DNA of 64,000 bases. It comes from Enterococcus villorum. GTDB taxonomy: Bacteria; Bacillota; Bacilli; Lactobacillales; Enterococcaceae. Numbering within the stretch: position 1 is the stretch's first letter; each line of letters starts with the position of its first letter. A model generated the notes under the pieces. The model did no database searches. It was not told the origin of the DNA and was given only the letters and a program-made list of their open reading frames with translations. Shown here piece after piece: positions 30,898 through 40,343 of this stretch. The stretch covers positions 1 to 64,000 of the forward strand of contig NZ_BJWF01000007.1 in assembly GCF_007990225.1 (NCBI RefSeq), given 5' to 3'. Both the position numbers and the translations under genes were made by a program.

Positions 30898-32095
30898 AAA
30901 GAAAATTTTAGTTGTTTCTCAATATTTTTATCCCGAGCAATTTAGAATAAATGATATTTGTCGAACATGGGTCAAAAAAGGATATGAAGTGACAGTCCTT
31001 ACAGGAATTCCTAATTATCCACAAGGTGATTTCTATGAAGGTTATGGTTATCAAAAGAACAAAAGAGAAATTTATGAAGGAGTGACGATAAAAAGAATTC
31101 CAATTGTTCCAAGAAAAAAGAATAGTATAATGATGGGATTAAACTATCTTTCTTTTGTCATTTCTGGGGAGCTGTGGAAAATATTGAATAGACAGAATTT
31201 CGATTTAGTGTTTATTTATGAAGTGTCCCCCATGACACAAGCCCTTCCAGCTGTAAGAATAGCGAAAAAACTAAATATCCCTTGTTATATTTATGTGATG
31301 GATTTATGGCCTGAAAATTTTGAAATTATTACTGGGATAACCCATCCTCTAGTGATAGAACCATTAAATAAAATGGTCGATTATATTTACAAAAATTGTA
31401 CAAAAATCTTTACTGCTTCACGTAGTTTTAAAAAAAATATAGAAAACAGAGGAATTGATTCTCAAAAGATATATTTTTGGCCACAATATGCAGAAGAATT
31501 TTATCAGATTTCTGAGGTAAAGAGTTCAGTGTTGATAAATGACAAAAAAGTAAATATTACATTTGCTGGAAATATCGGTATCGCTCAAGGGCTAGATATC
31601 CTGCCAGAAGTTGGGAAAAAAATAAAGGAAAAACAATTGAATGTCAGATTCAATTTTGTAGGTGACGGTAGATATAAACAAGATTTAATAAAAGAAATTG
31701 AACGTAATGAATTACAAGAATGGTTTCATTTTGTTGAGGCTGTTCCTGCAACAGAAATTCCTGAAATACTTGCAAGCAGTGATTTTTCTTTTGTTAGTTT
31801 GCAAAAAAATGACATATTTTCCATGACTATTCCCGCAAAATTGCAATCAAGTATGGCTTGCGGTAAACCCATTTTATTATCTGCAAGTGGAGAAGTAGCA
31901 GAGATTGTAAAAAAGGCAAATTGTGGTTTTGTAGGAGAAGCAGGAGACAGCACCGCTTTATTTAATAATTTAATAAAAATCAGTCATTTATCTTCGCAAG
32001 AAATTACTAAGTTAGGTATAAATGCTAGAAAATATTTTGAAGAAGAGTACGAAAAAGAAAAATTATTATCCATAATGGATGGACATTTAATGTGA
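30890..32095 (+). CDS. Glycosyltransferase family 4, WbuB-like (probable L-FucNAc transferase)
   Basis: A 401-residue GT-B glycosyltransferase. The N-terminal ILVVSQYFYPEQFRINDI and TGIPNYPQGDFYEGYG segments are characteristic of WbuB-type proteins that usually accompany fnlA-fnlB-fnlC. The C-terminal nucleotide-binding part includes SMACGKPILLSASGE. The three L-FucNAc genes follow directly, so transfer of L-FucNAc (or a close relative) onto the primed lipid is likely. It overlaps the preceding gene by 8 bp. Confidence 0.82.
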   Translation: MHKKKILVVSQYFYPEQFRINDICRTWVKKGYEVTVLTGIPNYPQGDFYEGYGYQKNKREIYEGVTIKRIPIVPRKKNSIMMGLNYLSFVISGELWKILNRQNFDLVFIYEVSPMTQALPAVRIAKKLNIPCYIYVMDLWPENFEIITGITHPLVIEPLNKMVDYIYKNCTKIFTASRSFKKNIENRGIDSQKIYFWPQYAEEFYQISEVKSSVLINDKKVNITFAGNIGIAQGLDILPEVGKKIKEKQLNVRFNFVGDGRYKQDLIKEIERNELQEWFHFVEAVPATEIPEILASSDFSFVSLQKNDIFSMTIPAKLQSSMACGKPILLSASGEVAEIVKKANCGFVGEAGDSTALFNNLIKISHLSSQEITKLGINARKYFEEEYEKEKLLSIMDGHLM

Positions 32096-32107
32096 GGAGA
32101 ACAGTTT

Positions 32108-33130
32108 ATGTTCAAAAATAAAGTATTATTGATCACCGGTGGAACAGGCTCCTTCGGTAATGCGGTAATGAAACGTTTTTTAGATTCTGATATTAAAGAA
32201 ATACGTATTTTTTCTCGGGATGAAAAAAAACAAGACGATATGCGAAAAAGATACAATAACGACAAGTTAAAATTCTACATAGGAGATGTTCGAGACATCC
32301 ATAGTGTGAAAAATGCGATGTATGGCGTCGATTACGTGTTCCATGCAGCAGCGCTTAAACAAGTCCCCTCTTGCGAATTTTTTCCTATGGAAGCAGTGAA
32401 AACAAATATTCTTGGAACTGATAATGTGTTAACTGCTGCAATTGAAATGGAGATTGAAAAAGTGATTTGCTTGTCGACTGATAAAGCGGCTTATCCGATC
32501 AATGCGATGGGTGTCTCCAAAGCAATGATGGAAAAAGTATTCGTTGCTAAAGCAAAAACTGTTTCTGATGAACAGACAGTAATATGTGGAACTCGTTATG
32601 GCAATGTGATGGCTTCTCGTGGATCAGTCATCCCGCTTTTTATTGACCAAATCAAAGCTAACAAACCATTAACCGTGACAGATCCTGATATGACACGTTT
32701 TTTGATGAGCTTGGAAGAAGCAGTGGAATTAGTTGTTTTTGCTTTTAAGAATGCAAAAGCAGGAGATATCATGGTACAAAAATCGCCCGCTTCGACGGTT
32801 GGTGACTTAGCCCAAGCAGTTAAAGAACTATTTCACGCAGAAAGTGAAATCCATGTTATTGGAACACGTCATGGAGAAAAACAATATGAAACGTTATTAA
32901 CAAAAGAAGAATATTTAGTAGCTCAAGATATGGGGGACTTTTATCGTGTTCCAGCAGACACACGTGATCTGAATTATGATAAATATTTTGTGGAAGGTAG
33001 TAAGGAATTAACACAAGAAGGGGAATACAATTCAGACAACACCCAACGTTTATCTATTGAGCAAATCAAGGAAAGACTTCTTGAATTAGATTACGTGAAA
33101 AAAGAATTGAAAGAGTGGCAAAGCCTATGA
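32108..33130 (+). CDS. capE: UDP-GlcNAc 4,6-dehydratase / 5-epimerase (CapE/FnlA/WbjB)
   Basis: A 340-residue soluble SDR enzyme catalysing the first step of UDP-L-FucNAc synthesis. The nucleotide loop is TGGTGSFGNAV, and the active-site region YPINAMGVSKAMMEK has the Met-x-x-x-Lys replacement typical of this family. Its C-terminus carries GTRHGEKQYETLL. GGAG precedes the ATG. The last codons overlap the next start, so the three pathway genes are translationally coupled. Confidence 0.92.
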   Translation: MFKNKVLLITGGTGSFGNAVMKRFLDSDIKEIRIFSRDEKKQDDMRKRYNNDKLKFYIGDVRDIHSVKNAMYGVDYVFHAAALKQVPSCEFFPMEAVKTNILGTDNVLTAAIEMEIEKVICLSTDKAAYPINAMGVSKAMMEKVFVAKAKTVSDEQTVICGTRYGNVMASRGSVIPLFIDQIKANKPLTVTDPDMTRFLMSLEEAVELVVFAFKNAKAGDIMVQKSPASTVGDLAQAVKELFHAESEIHVIGTRHGEKQYETLLTKEEYLVAQDMGDFYRVPADTRDLNYDKYFVEGSKELTQEGEYNSDNTQRLSIEQIKERLLELDYVKKELKEWQSL

Positions 33131-34236
33131 ATATCTTAGTAACTGGAGCAAACGGTTTTGTTGGAAAAAATCTGATTGCTGAATTAAAAAATGAAGGCTA
33201 CACAGATATTTTCAGTTTTGACATAGATACACCAAACGCTTCATTGGATGAATATTGTAAGAAAGCAGACTTTGTTTTTCATTTAGCTGGTGTAAACCGA
33301 CCAAAAAATGAAGCGGAATTTATGGAGGGAAATTTTGGATTCACTTCAGAATTGCTTGCAAAATTAAAAGAACAACAAAACACTTGTCCAGTGATGATTT
33401 CTTCCTCTATCCAAGCAACGCTCGAAAATTCATACGGAAAAAGTAAAAAAGCTGGTGAAGAACTCTTAAAAGCATACCAGGAGGAAACCGGAGCCCCTGT
33501 CTATATTTATCGTTTTTCAAATCTGTACGGAAAATGGTCACGACCAAATTACAATACGGTAGTTGCAACATTCTGCTATAAAATTGCCAGAAATGAAGAA
33601 GTGATAGTGAATGATCCAAACGCTGTCGTTGAACTTTGCTACATTGATGATGTCATCAAAGAATTATTTCATTGTTTAAATGGCAAACCTTATAGGGAAA
33701 ATGGTTATTGTGCAGTGCGAGAAACAGATAAAGTGACAATCGGTGAATTAAAAGAGTTGATTACTTCATTTAAAAATAGTCGCATAGATTTGAGTGTGCC
33801 AAATTTTGCTAGAAGAGTAGAAAAAAATCTATACAGTACTTATTTAAGTTTTTTGCCAGAAGATGCTTTTTCTTATTTTCTAAAAATGAATGTCGATAGC
33901 CGAGGCTCCTTTACAGAGTTTTTAAGAACAAATGATCGTGGACAAGTATCCATCAATATCTCAAAACCAGGAGTCACAAAAGGAAATCACTGGCATCACA
34001 CAAAAAATGAAAAATTTTTAGTTGTAAGTGGGCAAGGCGTTATCCGTTTTAGAAAAATCGATTCAAGTGAAGTGATTGCCTATTTTGTTTCTGGAGAAAA
34101 ACTTGAAGTAGTTGATATTCCAGTGGGCTATACGCACAATATTGAAAATCTAGGAACAACAGACATGGTAACTGTGATGTGGGTCAATGAACCATTTGAT
34201 TCAGAACATCCGGATACTTATTATGTGGAGGTTTAA
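33127..34236 (+). CDS. capF: Bifunctional reductase with C-terminal cupin (CapF/FnlB/WbjC)
   Basis: A 369-residue second enzyme of UDP-L-FucNAc synthesis. An N-terminal SDR domain (VTGANGFVGKNL, and the SYGKSKKAGE active-site Tyr-x-x-x-Lys) is joined to a C-terminal metal-binding cupin (GNHWHHTKNEKFLVVSGQG, residues about 285-303). CapF reduces the 4-keto sugar after cupin-assisted 3-epimerisation. ATG 33127 overlaps the preceding stop as ATGA, so I prefer it to a GTG at 33115. Confidence 0.92.
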   Translation: MNILVTGANGFVGKNLIAELKNEGYTDIFSFDIDTPNASLDEYCKKADFVFHLAGVNRPKNEAEFMEGNFGFTSELLAKLKEQQNTCPVMISSSIQATLENSYGKSKKAGEELLKAYQEETGAPVYIYRFSNLYGKWSRPNYNTVVATFCYKIARNEEVIVNDPNAVVELCYIDDVIKELFHCLNGKPYRENGYCAVRETDKVTIGELKELITSFKNSRIDLSVPNFARRVEKNLYSTYLSFLPEDAFSYFLKMNVDSRGSFTEFLRTNDRGQVSINISKPGVTKGNHWHHTKNEKFLVVSGQGVIRFRKIDSSEVIAYFVSGEKLEVVDIPVGYTHNIENLGTTDMVTVMWVNEPFDSEHPDTYYVEV

Positions 34237-34239
34237 CCA

Positions 34240-35364
34240 ATGAAAAGATTAAAAGTGATGACAGTGGTAGGCACACGCCCAGAAATTATTCGTTTATCTG
34301 CGATAATCAATCGTTTAGAAAGTTCGGAAGCTATTGACCATGTGTTGGTACATACGGGACAAAACTATGACTACGAATTAAACGAAGTTTTTTTTGAAGA
34401 TTTCGATTTGAAGAAACCCGACTACTTCCTAAACGCAGCAACTGGTACTGCAATTGAAACAGTTGGAAATATTTTGATTAAGATCGATCCTATTTTAGAA
34501 GCAGTAAAGCCAGATGCCTTTTTAGTATTAGGTGATACCAATAGTTGTTTGTGTGCGATTGCTGCTAAACGTAGACATATCCCTATTTTTCATATGGAAG
34601 CAGGCAATCGTTGTTTTGATCAGCGTGTACCTGAGGAAACAAATCGCAAAATCGTCGACCATACAGCAGACATTAATTTAACGTATAGTGACATTGCTAG
34701 AGAATACCTTTTACGCGAAGGCTTGCCTGCTGATCGTATAATTAAAACTGGTAGTCCAATGTTTGAAGTATTAAATTCAAGGAAAGAAGATATTCAAAAT
34801 TCTGATATTCTTAAACGATTAGAGCTGAAAGAAGGACAATATTTTGTAGTTTCGGCTCATCGTGAAGAAAATATCAGTTCAAAAAGTAATTTTTCAAATC
34901 TAATAGATAGTTTAAATACAATTGAAGAAACCTATCAACTACCGATTATTGTTAGTACGCACCCGCGTACGATGAAAATGATCAAATCAAAAGGAATCAA
35001 GTTTCACGAGCGGATCCAAATGATGAAACCGCTGGGATTTAATGATTACAATAAACTGCAGATCCATGCAAAAGCAGTATTAAGTGACAGTGGAACAATC
35101 AGTGAAGAATCTTCAATCTTGAGTTTCAAGGCACTAAATATCAGACAAGCACATGAACGGCCAGAAGCAATGGAAGAAGCGAGTGTCATGATGGTCGGAT
35201 TAGAAAAAGAAAGAATCATGCAAGGTTTAGTAGTACTAGAAACCCAAGAAAAAGATACTTTACACCGAGTGTCAGACTATTCAATGCCAAATGTTTCAGA
35301 AAAAATATTGCGAATTATCCTTTCTTATACTGATTATGTGAACCGGGTGGTGTGGGGGGAGTGA
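34240..35364 (+). CDS. capG: UDP-N-acetyl sugar 2-epimerase (CapG/FnlC/WbjD)
   Basis: A 374-residue GT-B-fold non-hydrolysing 2-epimerase. It converts UDP-N-acetyl-L-pneumosamine to UDP-N-acetyl-L-fucosamine, the last step of the pathway begun by the two preceding genes. The N-terminal GTRPEIIRLSAI, the acidic HMEAGNRCFD loop and the C-terminal DSGTISEESSIL are visible. GGAGG lies in the end of the preceding gene. Confidence 0.92.
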   Translation: MKRLKVMTVVGTRPEIIRLSAIINRLESSEAIDHVLVHTGQNYDYELNEVFFEDFDLKKPDYFLNAATGTAIETVGNILIKIDPILEAVKPDAFLVLGDTNSCLCAIAAKRRHIPIFHMEAGNRCFDQRVPEETNRKIVDHTADINLTYSDIAREYLLREGLPADRIIKTGSPMFEVLNSRKEDIQNSDILKRLELKEGQYFVVSAHREENISSKSNFSNLIDSLNTIEETYQLPIIVSTHPRTMKMIKSKGIKFHERIQMMKPLGFNDYNKLQIHAKAVLSDSGTISEESSILSFKALNIRQAHERPEAMEEASVMMVGLEKERIMQGLVVLETQEKDTLHRVSDYSMPNVSEKILRIILSYTDYVNRVVWGE

Positions 35365-35446
35365 AAGATGAAAAAATAACATCATATATAAGAAACAAAA
35401 CCCTAGAATTATGCTGCTAATTGAAAATACAAAGGAGAAAGCTTCC

Positions 35447-36694
35447 ATGAATTCAAAGTTTGATTCGCTCCTGGCTAATTCAGTTTTTTTATTTTGTCTC
35501 TTCCCGTATATCACATTTATAGAAACTGGTAGTGATGTACAACCCTATAGTTTAATGTTAGCTACTATATTTTTACTATATTTAGTTGTAAAAAATAATT
35601 ACATCAAATCTTTTAAACCTAGTATTTTACTGTGGCTACCCATAATTTATAGTTTAATAACGCTCAACGAAAGTTTATCCTTTATAGCTTGGTTAAGATC
35701 TTTTTATGGTTATGTAACAATTCCAATTTTGTGTTTAGCTGCTTACAATTCTTTCCCTCTTATAAAGGGAAAACTCCTGAACTTTTCCATAAAAATTTGG
35801 TTTTTAGTTTCTTTAATCCAAAGATTTGTATACAAACTTTTTGGGAACTTTTTAGTGGCGAGGATTTCAACTTCCACAGATCGAGGAGTCACAAGTCTAG
35901 CTGTAGAACCTTCAGCTTTTGCGAATATATGTTTGTTCATACTTTTATTAAATGATTTATTTTATTATTCAAAAAAAATTAGTAAGAAAGCCTATATTCT
36001 TAATATGCTTTTGTTAATAATCCAGTTTTTTTTGGCAAGTTCGGCAATGGGATATCTTTTACTAATTGTTTATTTGCTTACTAAAATATTTATTAAAAAT
36101 GGTATTAAAGCCAGAGTTATTCAAATGGTTGTTATATTCTTGAGTTTACTTTCCTTACACTTTGTGCGAAATAACTTGTATCTTCTTCCCACTAATAGAG
36201 TGACTTCAATTTTATTTAGATTAAATGAAAATTGGAAGGAAATATTTTTTACGGACCAAAGTATATCAGATAGGTTGGCTCATATATTAATATCTTCAAA
36301 AAGTCTATTTTCCAGGTATGGTTTGGGATATGGATTGGGAACATGGTCTAAAGAAGCTTATGGTATCATAAATGATTCTGGGACATTTATTCAAAGGCTA
36401 GTTAGTACTAACTTTACTAGTGGTAGAATTATGAGCGGATGGGGAACTATCCTTTTTGAAGTTGGTATTATTAGTTTATCAATTATCTTTTGGTACGGAT
36501 CGATTTTTTTTAGAGGTGTGACGTCATTAACTAAGAAAGGTAAAGATATTTTATTTGTTGCTTTTATCTCAATCACCTTCACAATGACTCTCTCTGTTAC
36601 AATTGCATTTCCACTTTTTTCTTATATTTTAGGTTTTTATGCCTATATAATAAATGATCATAGAATTAAATTACCTGAAGAGCTCTCTTTATAG
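35447..36694 (+). CDS. wzy: Polysaccharide polymerase, Wzy-type
   Basis: A polytopic membrane protein of about 415 residues with roughly ten to twelve hydrophobic helices and a larger extracytoplasmic loop in the second half (about residues 240-330). Wzy proteins share little sequence, so the call rests on topology and on its position between sugar genes and transferases in a cluster that also has Wzx. I chose ATG 35447, with AAAGGAG upstream; ATG 35411 lacks one. Base composition is more AT-rich than in flanking genes, as usual for the serotype-specific core. Confidence 0.78.
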   Translation: MNSKFDSLLANSVFLFCLFPYITFIETGSDVQPYSLMLATIFLLYLVVKNNYIKSFKPSILLWLPIIYSLITLNESLSFIAWLRSFYGYVTIPILCLAAYNSFPLIKGKLLNFSIKIWFLVSLIQRFVYKLFGNFLVARISTSTDRGVTSLAVEPSAFANICLFILLLNDLFYYSKKISKKAYILNMLLLIIQFFLASSAMGYLLLIVYLLTKIFIKNGIKARVIQMVVIFLSLLSLHFVRNNLYLLPTNRVTSILFRLNENWKEIFFTDQSISDRLAHILISSKSLFSRYGLGYGLGTWSKEAYGIINDSGTFIQRLVSTNFTSGRIMSGWGTILFEVGIISLSIIFWYGSIFFRGVTSLTKKGKDILFVAFISITFTMTLSVTIAFPLFSYILGFYAYIINDHRIKLPEELSL

Positions 36695-36786
36695 TTATTA
36701 AGAACGCGTATAGAGAGTAAGCGAATAGATGAAGAAAAATTATGTGATGAGAAGTATTGGTAACATGCAAAATAGGAGATGAAAAT

Positions 36787-37965
36787 TTGAAGATACTATT
36801 GGTTAATTCTGTTTGTGGGATAGGAAGCACTGGGAAAATTTGTGTTGATTTGTACAGAGGCCTAACAAATTTAGGCCATGAATGTTGTATTGCTTATGGC
36901 AGAGGAAATAAGGTAGATGATATTCAAACTTACAAAATAGGTAATAATTTGAATACACTTCTCCATGTAGTGGAAAATCGTTTTTTTGATAATCATGGTT
37001 TTGCTTCAAGAAAAACAACTCGCGACTTTGTTGAGTTTATTGAGGAGTATAGACCAGATATAATACATTTGCATAATATTCATGGGTATTATATAAACAC
37101 GGAAATATTGTTTGAATATCTAAAGAGTAAAAGCATTCCAGTAATTTGGACATTCCATGATGCATGGCCTTTTTCTGGCCATGCGGCTTATATTGACTAC
37201 GTGGGAGATAAACAATTACCGCAGAGAAATATGCATTTTTCTGAACGATTCTCTTACCCAAAATCATTTAGAGATAATTCTGCTGCTAATTGGAAAAAAA
37301 AGAAAAAAATTTTTAGTGATTTAAAAAATTGTACAATTGTAACACCGTCAGATTGGTTAAAAAAGATGACAGAAGATTCATTTTTTAGCGAATGTGACAT
37401 CATTACAATTAATAACGGTATTGATTTAAGTAAATACGAAAAAGAAAGTGAAAATAAGCGAGTTAACGAACCTGCGAAAAAAAATATTTTGGCGGTAGCA
37501 AATATATGGGAAAAAAGAAAGGGATTAGAAGACGTAATCTATTTTAATAACCAATTAAGTGATGATTACAAGTTCACAATAGTTGGGAAAGTGAGTAAGC
37601 GACTTCCTTCTGGTATTACTCATATAAGTAGAACAGATAGTTTTGACGTATTGCTTGATTTGTATAGAGAAGCAGATGTGTTTATAAATCCTACATATCG
37701 AGATAATTTTCCTACAACTAATATTGAGTCATTGGCGGCAGGTACACCGATTATCACGTACGACACGGGTGGAAGTAGAGAAGCTATTAACGATAATGTT
37801 GGTTTCGTAGTGAAACAAGGATCAAAAAAAGAATTTATTGAAAAAATTATAGAGGTTAAAAAAAATAAGTATGTTAGAGATTCTTGTAAATTACAAGCTC
37901 TGAAATATGATAAAGCTAACATGATCAAAGCTTATATCGAGTTGTATGAAAAGTCTTTAGAATGA
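36787..37965 (+). CDS. Glycosyltransferase family 4
   Basis: A 392-residue GT-B glycosyltransferase. The N-terminal LLVNSVCGIGSTGKI loop and HLHNIHGYYIN and the C-terminal FINPTYRDNFPTTNIESLAAGTP (in part NFPTTNIESLAAGTP) are typical of GT4. It adds a sugar to the lipid-linked repeat unit; donor and linkage are unknown. The start is TTG 36787 after AGGAG; an in-frame upstream start at 36757 has no ribosome binding site. The gene is AT-rich like wzy. Confidence 0.85.
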   Translation: MKILLVNSVCGIGSTGKICVDLYRGLTNLGHECCIAYGRGNKVDDIQTYKIGNNLNTLLHVVENRFFDNHGFASRKTTRDFVEFIEEYRPDIIHLHNIHGYYINTEILFEYLKSKSIPVIWTFHDAWPFSGHAAYIDYVGDKQLPQRNMHFSERFSYPKSFRDNSAANWKKKKKIFSDLKNCTIVTPSDWLKKMTEDSFFSECDIITINNGIDLSKYEKESENKRVNEPAKKNILAVANIWEKRKGLEDVIYFNNQLSDDYKFTIVGKVSKRLPSGITHISRTDSFDVLLDLYREADVFINPTYRDNFPTTNIESLAAGTPIITYDTGGSREAINDNVGFVVKQGSKKEFIEKIIEVKKNKYVRDSCKLQALKYDKANMIKAYIELYEKSLE

Positions 37966-38084
37966 AAACTATATTTGGCATGTAACTTATATGTGAAATA
38001 GATATATTAAACATCATCATTTTAAAAATTTGGATGTATGATAATCAACAACTTTAATGAAATATATAAAGGAGTGAAATTATA

Positions 38085-39013
38085 ATGAATGAAAACCCAC
38101 TTGTTTCTGTGATTATGTCCGTATACAACGAAAAAACAGAAGAAATTAGCTATGTTATTAATTCTATATTGAACCAAACATACGCCAATATAGAATTTAT
38201 TATTATGTATGATAATCCTAATAACTTAGAATTATTCCATGAATTAACTGAAATGGTACAAGATGATGAGCGATGTAGATTGTTAAAAAATAAAGAAAAT
38301 TTAGGACCAGCTAAGTCACTGAACAGAGGCTTAAAAAGTGCAAAAGGCAAGTATATTGCCCGTATGGACGCAGATGATTATTCATTTCCTGAGAGAATTT
38401 ACAAGCAAGTAGAGTACATGGAAAAAATATTGATATTGATCTTCTAGCAACCGGATGCTCACTTATAAATGAGCAAAATGAAAGAATAGGAGAATACAAT
38501 TTCCCGCTTGTATCTCGAAATAAACTCAAAAAATTATTATATACACAAAACTTTTTAATTCACTCTACTTGGATGGTAAAAAAATCTGTATATGATGATT
38601 TGGAAGGTTATAGAGAGTTTCCTTCCTCACAAGACTACGATTTTATATTACGATTTTTAGACAAAGATTATAATTTAGCGATTCTTCCTGAAAAATTAGT
38701 ACTCTATAGAATAAGAGAAAAAAGTATCACCAAAAGTAGTTCTCTGAAACAATTTTTAACATCTCTAAATATAAAAAAATTACATGTGCAGAGAAAGTAT
38801 AAAAATCAAGATCAGTTTTCTATGGGGAAAATAAAAGAAATATACACGAATATTACTCCAGAACAAGAACGAAAGTTTAGACGTGCAAAAGAATTAATTG
38901 ACAAAAAGAATTATAAAGGGCTATTGGAAGTATTTAGGTCTCCATATATTATTCGTTATATTATGCAAAAGGTTATATTTAACTTCAAACTATTGACTAT
39001 GAAGTTTACATGA
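38085..39013 (+). pseudogene. Glycosyltransferase family 2, frameshifted at an A6 run
   Basis: AAAGGAG precedes ATG 38085. The first part carries the GT2 fold start (VSVIMSVYNEKTEEISYVI), the KGKYIARMDADDYSFPERIY nucleotide-binding DxD region and ends prematurely at 38447. From an A6 run at 38422-38427 the next frame continues as IDIDLLATGCSLINEQNE, then SQDYDFILRFL (a typical GT2 segment), to a stop at 39013. One extra A would restore a protein of about 310 residues. Slippage of the polymerase on the A run could give some full-length product; otherwise the gene is off. Confidence 0.8.
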
Positions 39014-39173
39014 TTTTAATATCAGTGATTATATATTTTCGGTAATAGACAGAAAGTAATGTTTAAATACTTATATTTTCATCAAATGTTAGTTATTAAC
39101 TATCTAAAACCAAGAATTTTAGAAATATAATGAATGTGTAGTTATTAATATTTATAAAAATAGGAGATTAAAA

Positions 39174-40340
39174 ATGAACTTATCAGTATTTGGCCTCGGC
39201 TATGTTGGCTTAGCGAACGCTTTGTTGCTTAGCCAGCATGAAAATGTTAAAGCATATGATATTGTGGAAGAAAAAATCGATATGCTGCAAAAAAAGAAAT
39301 CACCTTTAGATGATCAAGAAATTCATGAATTTCTTGAACGTGATGATTTGAAGGTCGCTTTCACTAAAGATTTTGAAGAAGCAGTTTTGTTTGGTGATTA
39401 TTTGATTATTGCCACTCCGACTGATTATGACGAAAAGAAAAATTACTTTAATACTGCTACAGTCGAAGAGGTTGTTGAAAAAGCATTAGCTATTCGTTCT
39501 GATGCGACATTCATTATAAAATCTACGGTACCAGTGGGATATACGGCAGACTTAAAAGAAAAATTTAAAACAGAAAATATTATTTTCTCGCCAGAGTTTT
39601 TACGAGAAGGAAAAGCGCTATACGATAATCTTTATCCTTCTCGAATCGTCGTAGGAGAATGTTCTGAGCGAGGGCAAGAAATTGCAGATATGTTTAAGCG
39701 AAACGCTTTAGATCAAGATGTATCAGTTTTAATGACACATGCTACTGAAGCAGAAGCAATCAAATTGTTTTCAAATACCTATCTTGCTTTACGTGTTGCC
39801 TATTTCAATGAATTAGATACTTACGCTGAATCTCGAGGGATAGATACGAAACAAATTATTGAAGGGGTAGGGTTAGATCCGCGGATTGGTTCTCATTATA
39901 ACAACCCTTCTTTTGGTTATGGCGGGTACTGTTTACCTAAAGATACGAAGCAGTTAAGAGCAAATTATGAAGAAGTACCAAGCAACATAATAGGTGCAAT
40001 TGTAGAAGCAAATACAACAAGAAAAGATTTTATTGCCGAACAAATCTTAGCTAAAAAACCGAAAACAGTAGGTATCTATCGCTTAACAATGAAAGCAAAT
40101 TCTGACAATTTCCGCTCTTCATCGATTCAAGGGATCATGAAGCGGATTAAGGCAAAAGGAATCGAAGTTTTTGTGTATGAACCCACACTAAATACAGAAA
40201 ACTTTTTTCATTCACGTGTCATTAAAGAGTTAGAAGAATTCAAACAGCTGTCAGACGTGATTGTATCAAATCGAATGGATCCTCAATTAAATGATGTGGC
40301 AGCAAAAGTTTATACGAGAGATCTTTTTAGACGAGATTAA
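39174..40340 (+). CDS. ugd: UDP-glucose 6-dehydrogenase family protein
   Basis: A 388-residue nucleotide-sugar dehydrogenase, normally making UDP-glucuronate. It has the NAD loop [11 protein letters not shown], the KSTVPVGYT segment, [20 protein letters not shown], and the catalytic cysteine in [18 protein letters not shown] precedes the ATG. A 160-bp AT-rich gap without visible signals separates it from the frameshifted transferase. It implies a hexuronic acid in the polymer unless it acts on another UDP-sugar. Confidence 0.9.
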   Translation: MNLSVFGLGYVGLANALLLSQHENVKAYDIVEEKIDMLQKKKSPLDDQEIHEFLERDDLKVAFTKDFEEAVLFGDYLIIATPTDYDEKKNYFNTATVEEVVEKALAIRSDATFIIKSTVPVGYTADLKEKFKTENIIFSPEFLREGKALYDNLYPSRIVVGECSERGQEIADMFKRNALDQDVSVLMTHATEAEAIKLFSNTYLALRVAYFNELDTYAESRGIDTKQIIEGVGLDPRIGSHYNNPSFGYGGYCLPKDTKQLRANYEEVPSNIIGAIVEANTTRKDFIAEQILAKKPKTVGIYRLTMKANSDNFRSSSIQGIMKRIKAKGIEVFVYEPTLNTENFFHSRVIKELEEFKQLSDVIVSNRMDPQLNDVAAKVYTRDLFRRD

Positions 40341-40343
40341 TGA

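Noticed and set aside
38415-38435. Programmed -1 ribosomal frameshift in the family 2 glycosyltransferase
   Set aside because: The zero-frame codons around the A6 run do not form a standard slippery heptamer and no downstream stimulatory stem was evident. Mutation, error or transcriptional slippage is simpler.
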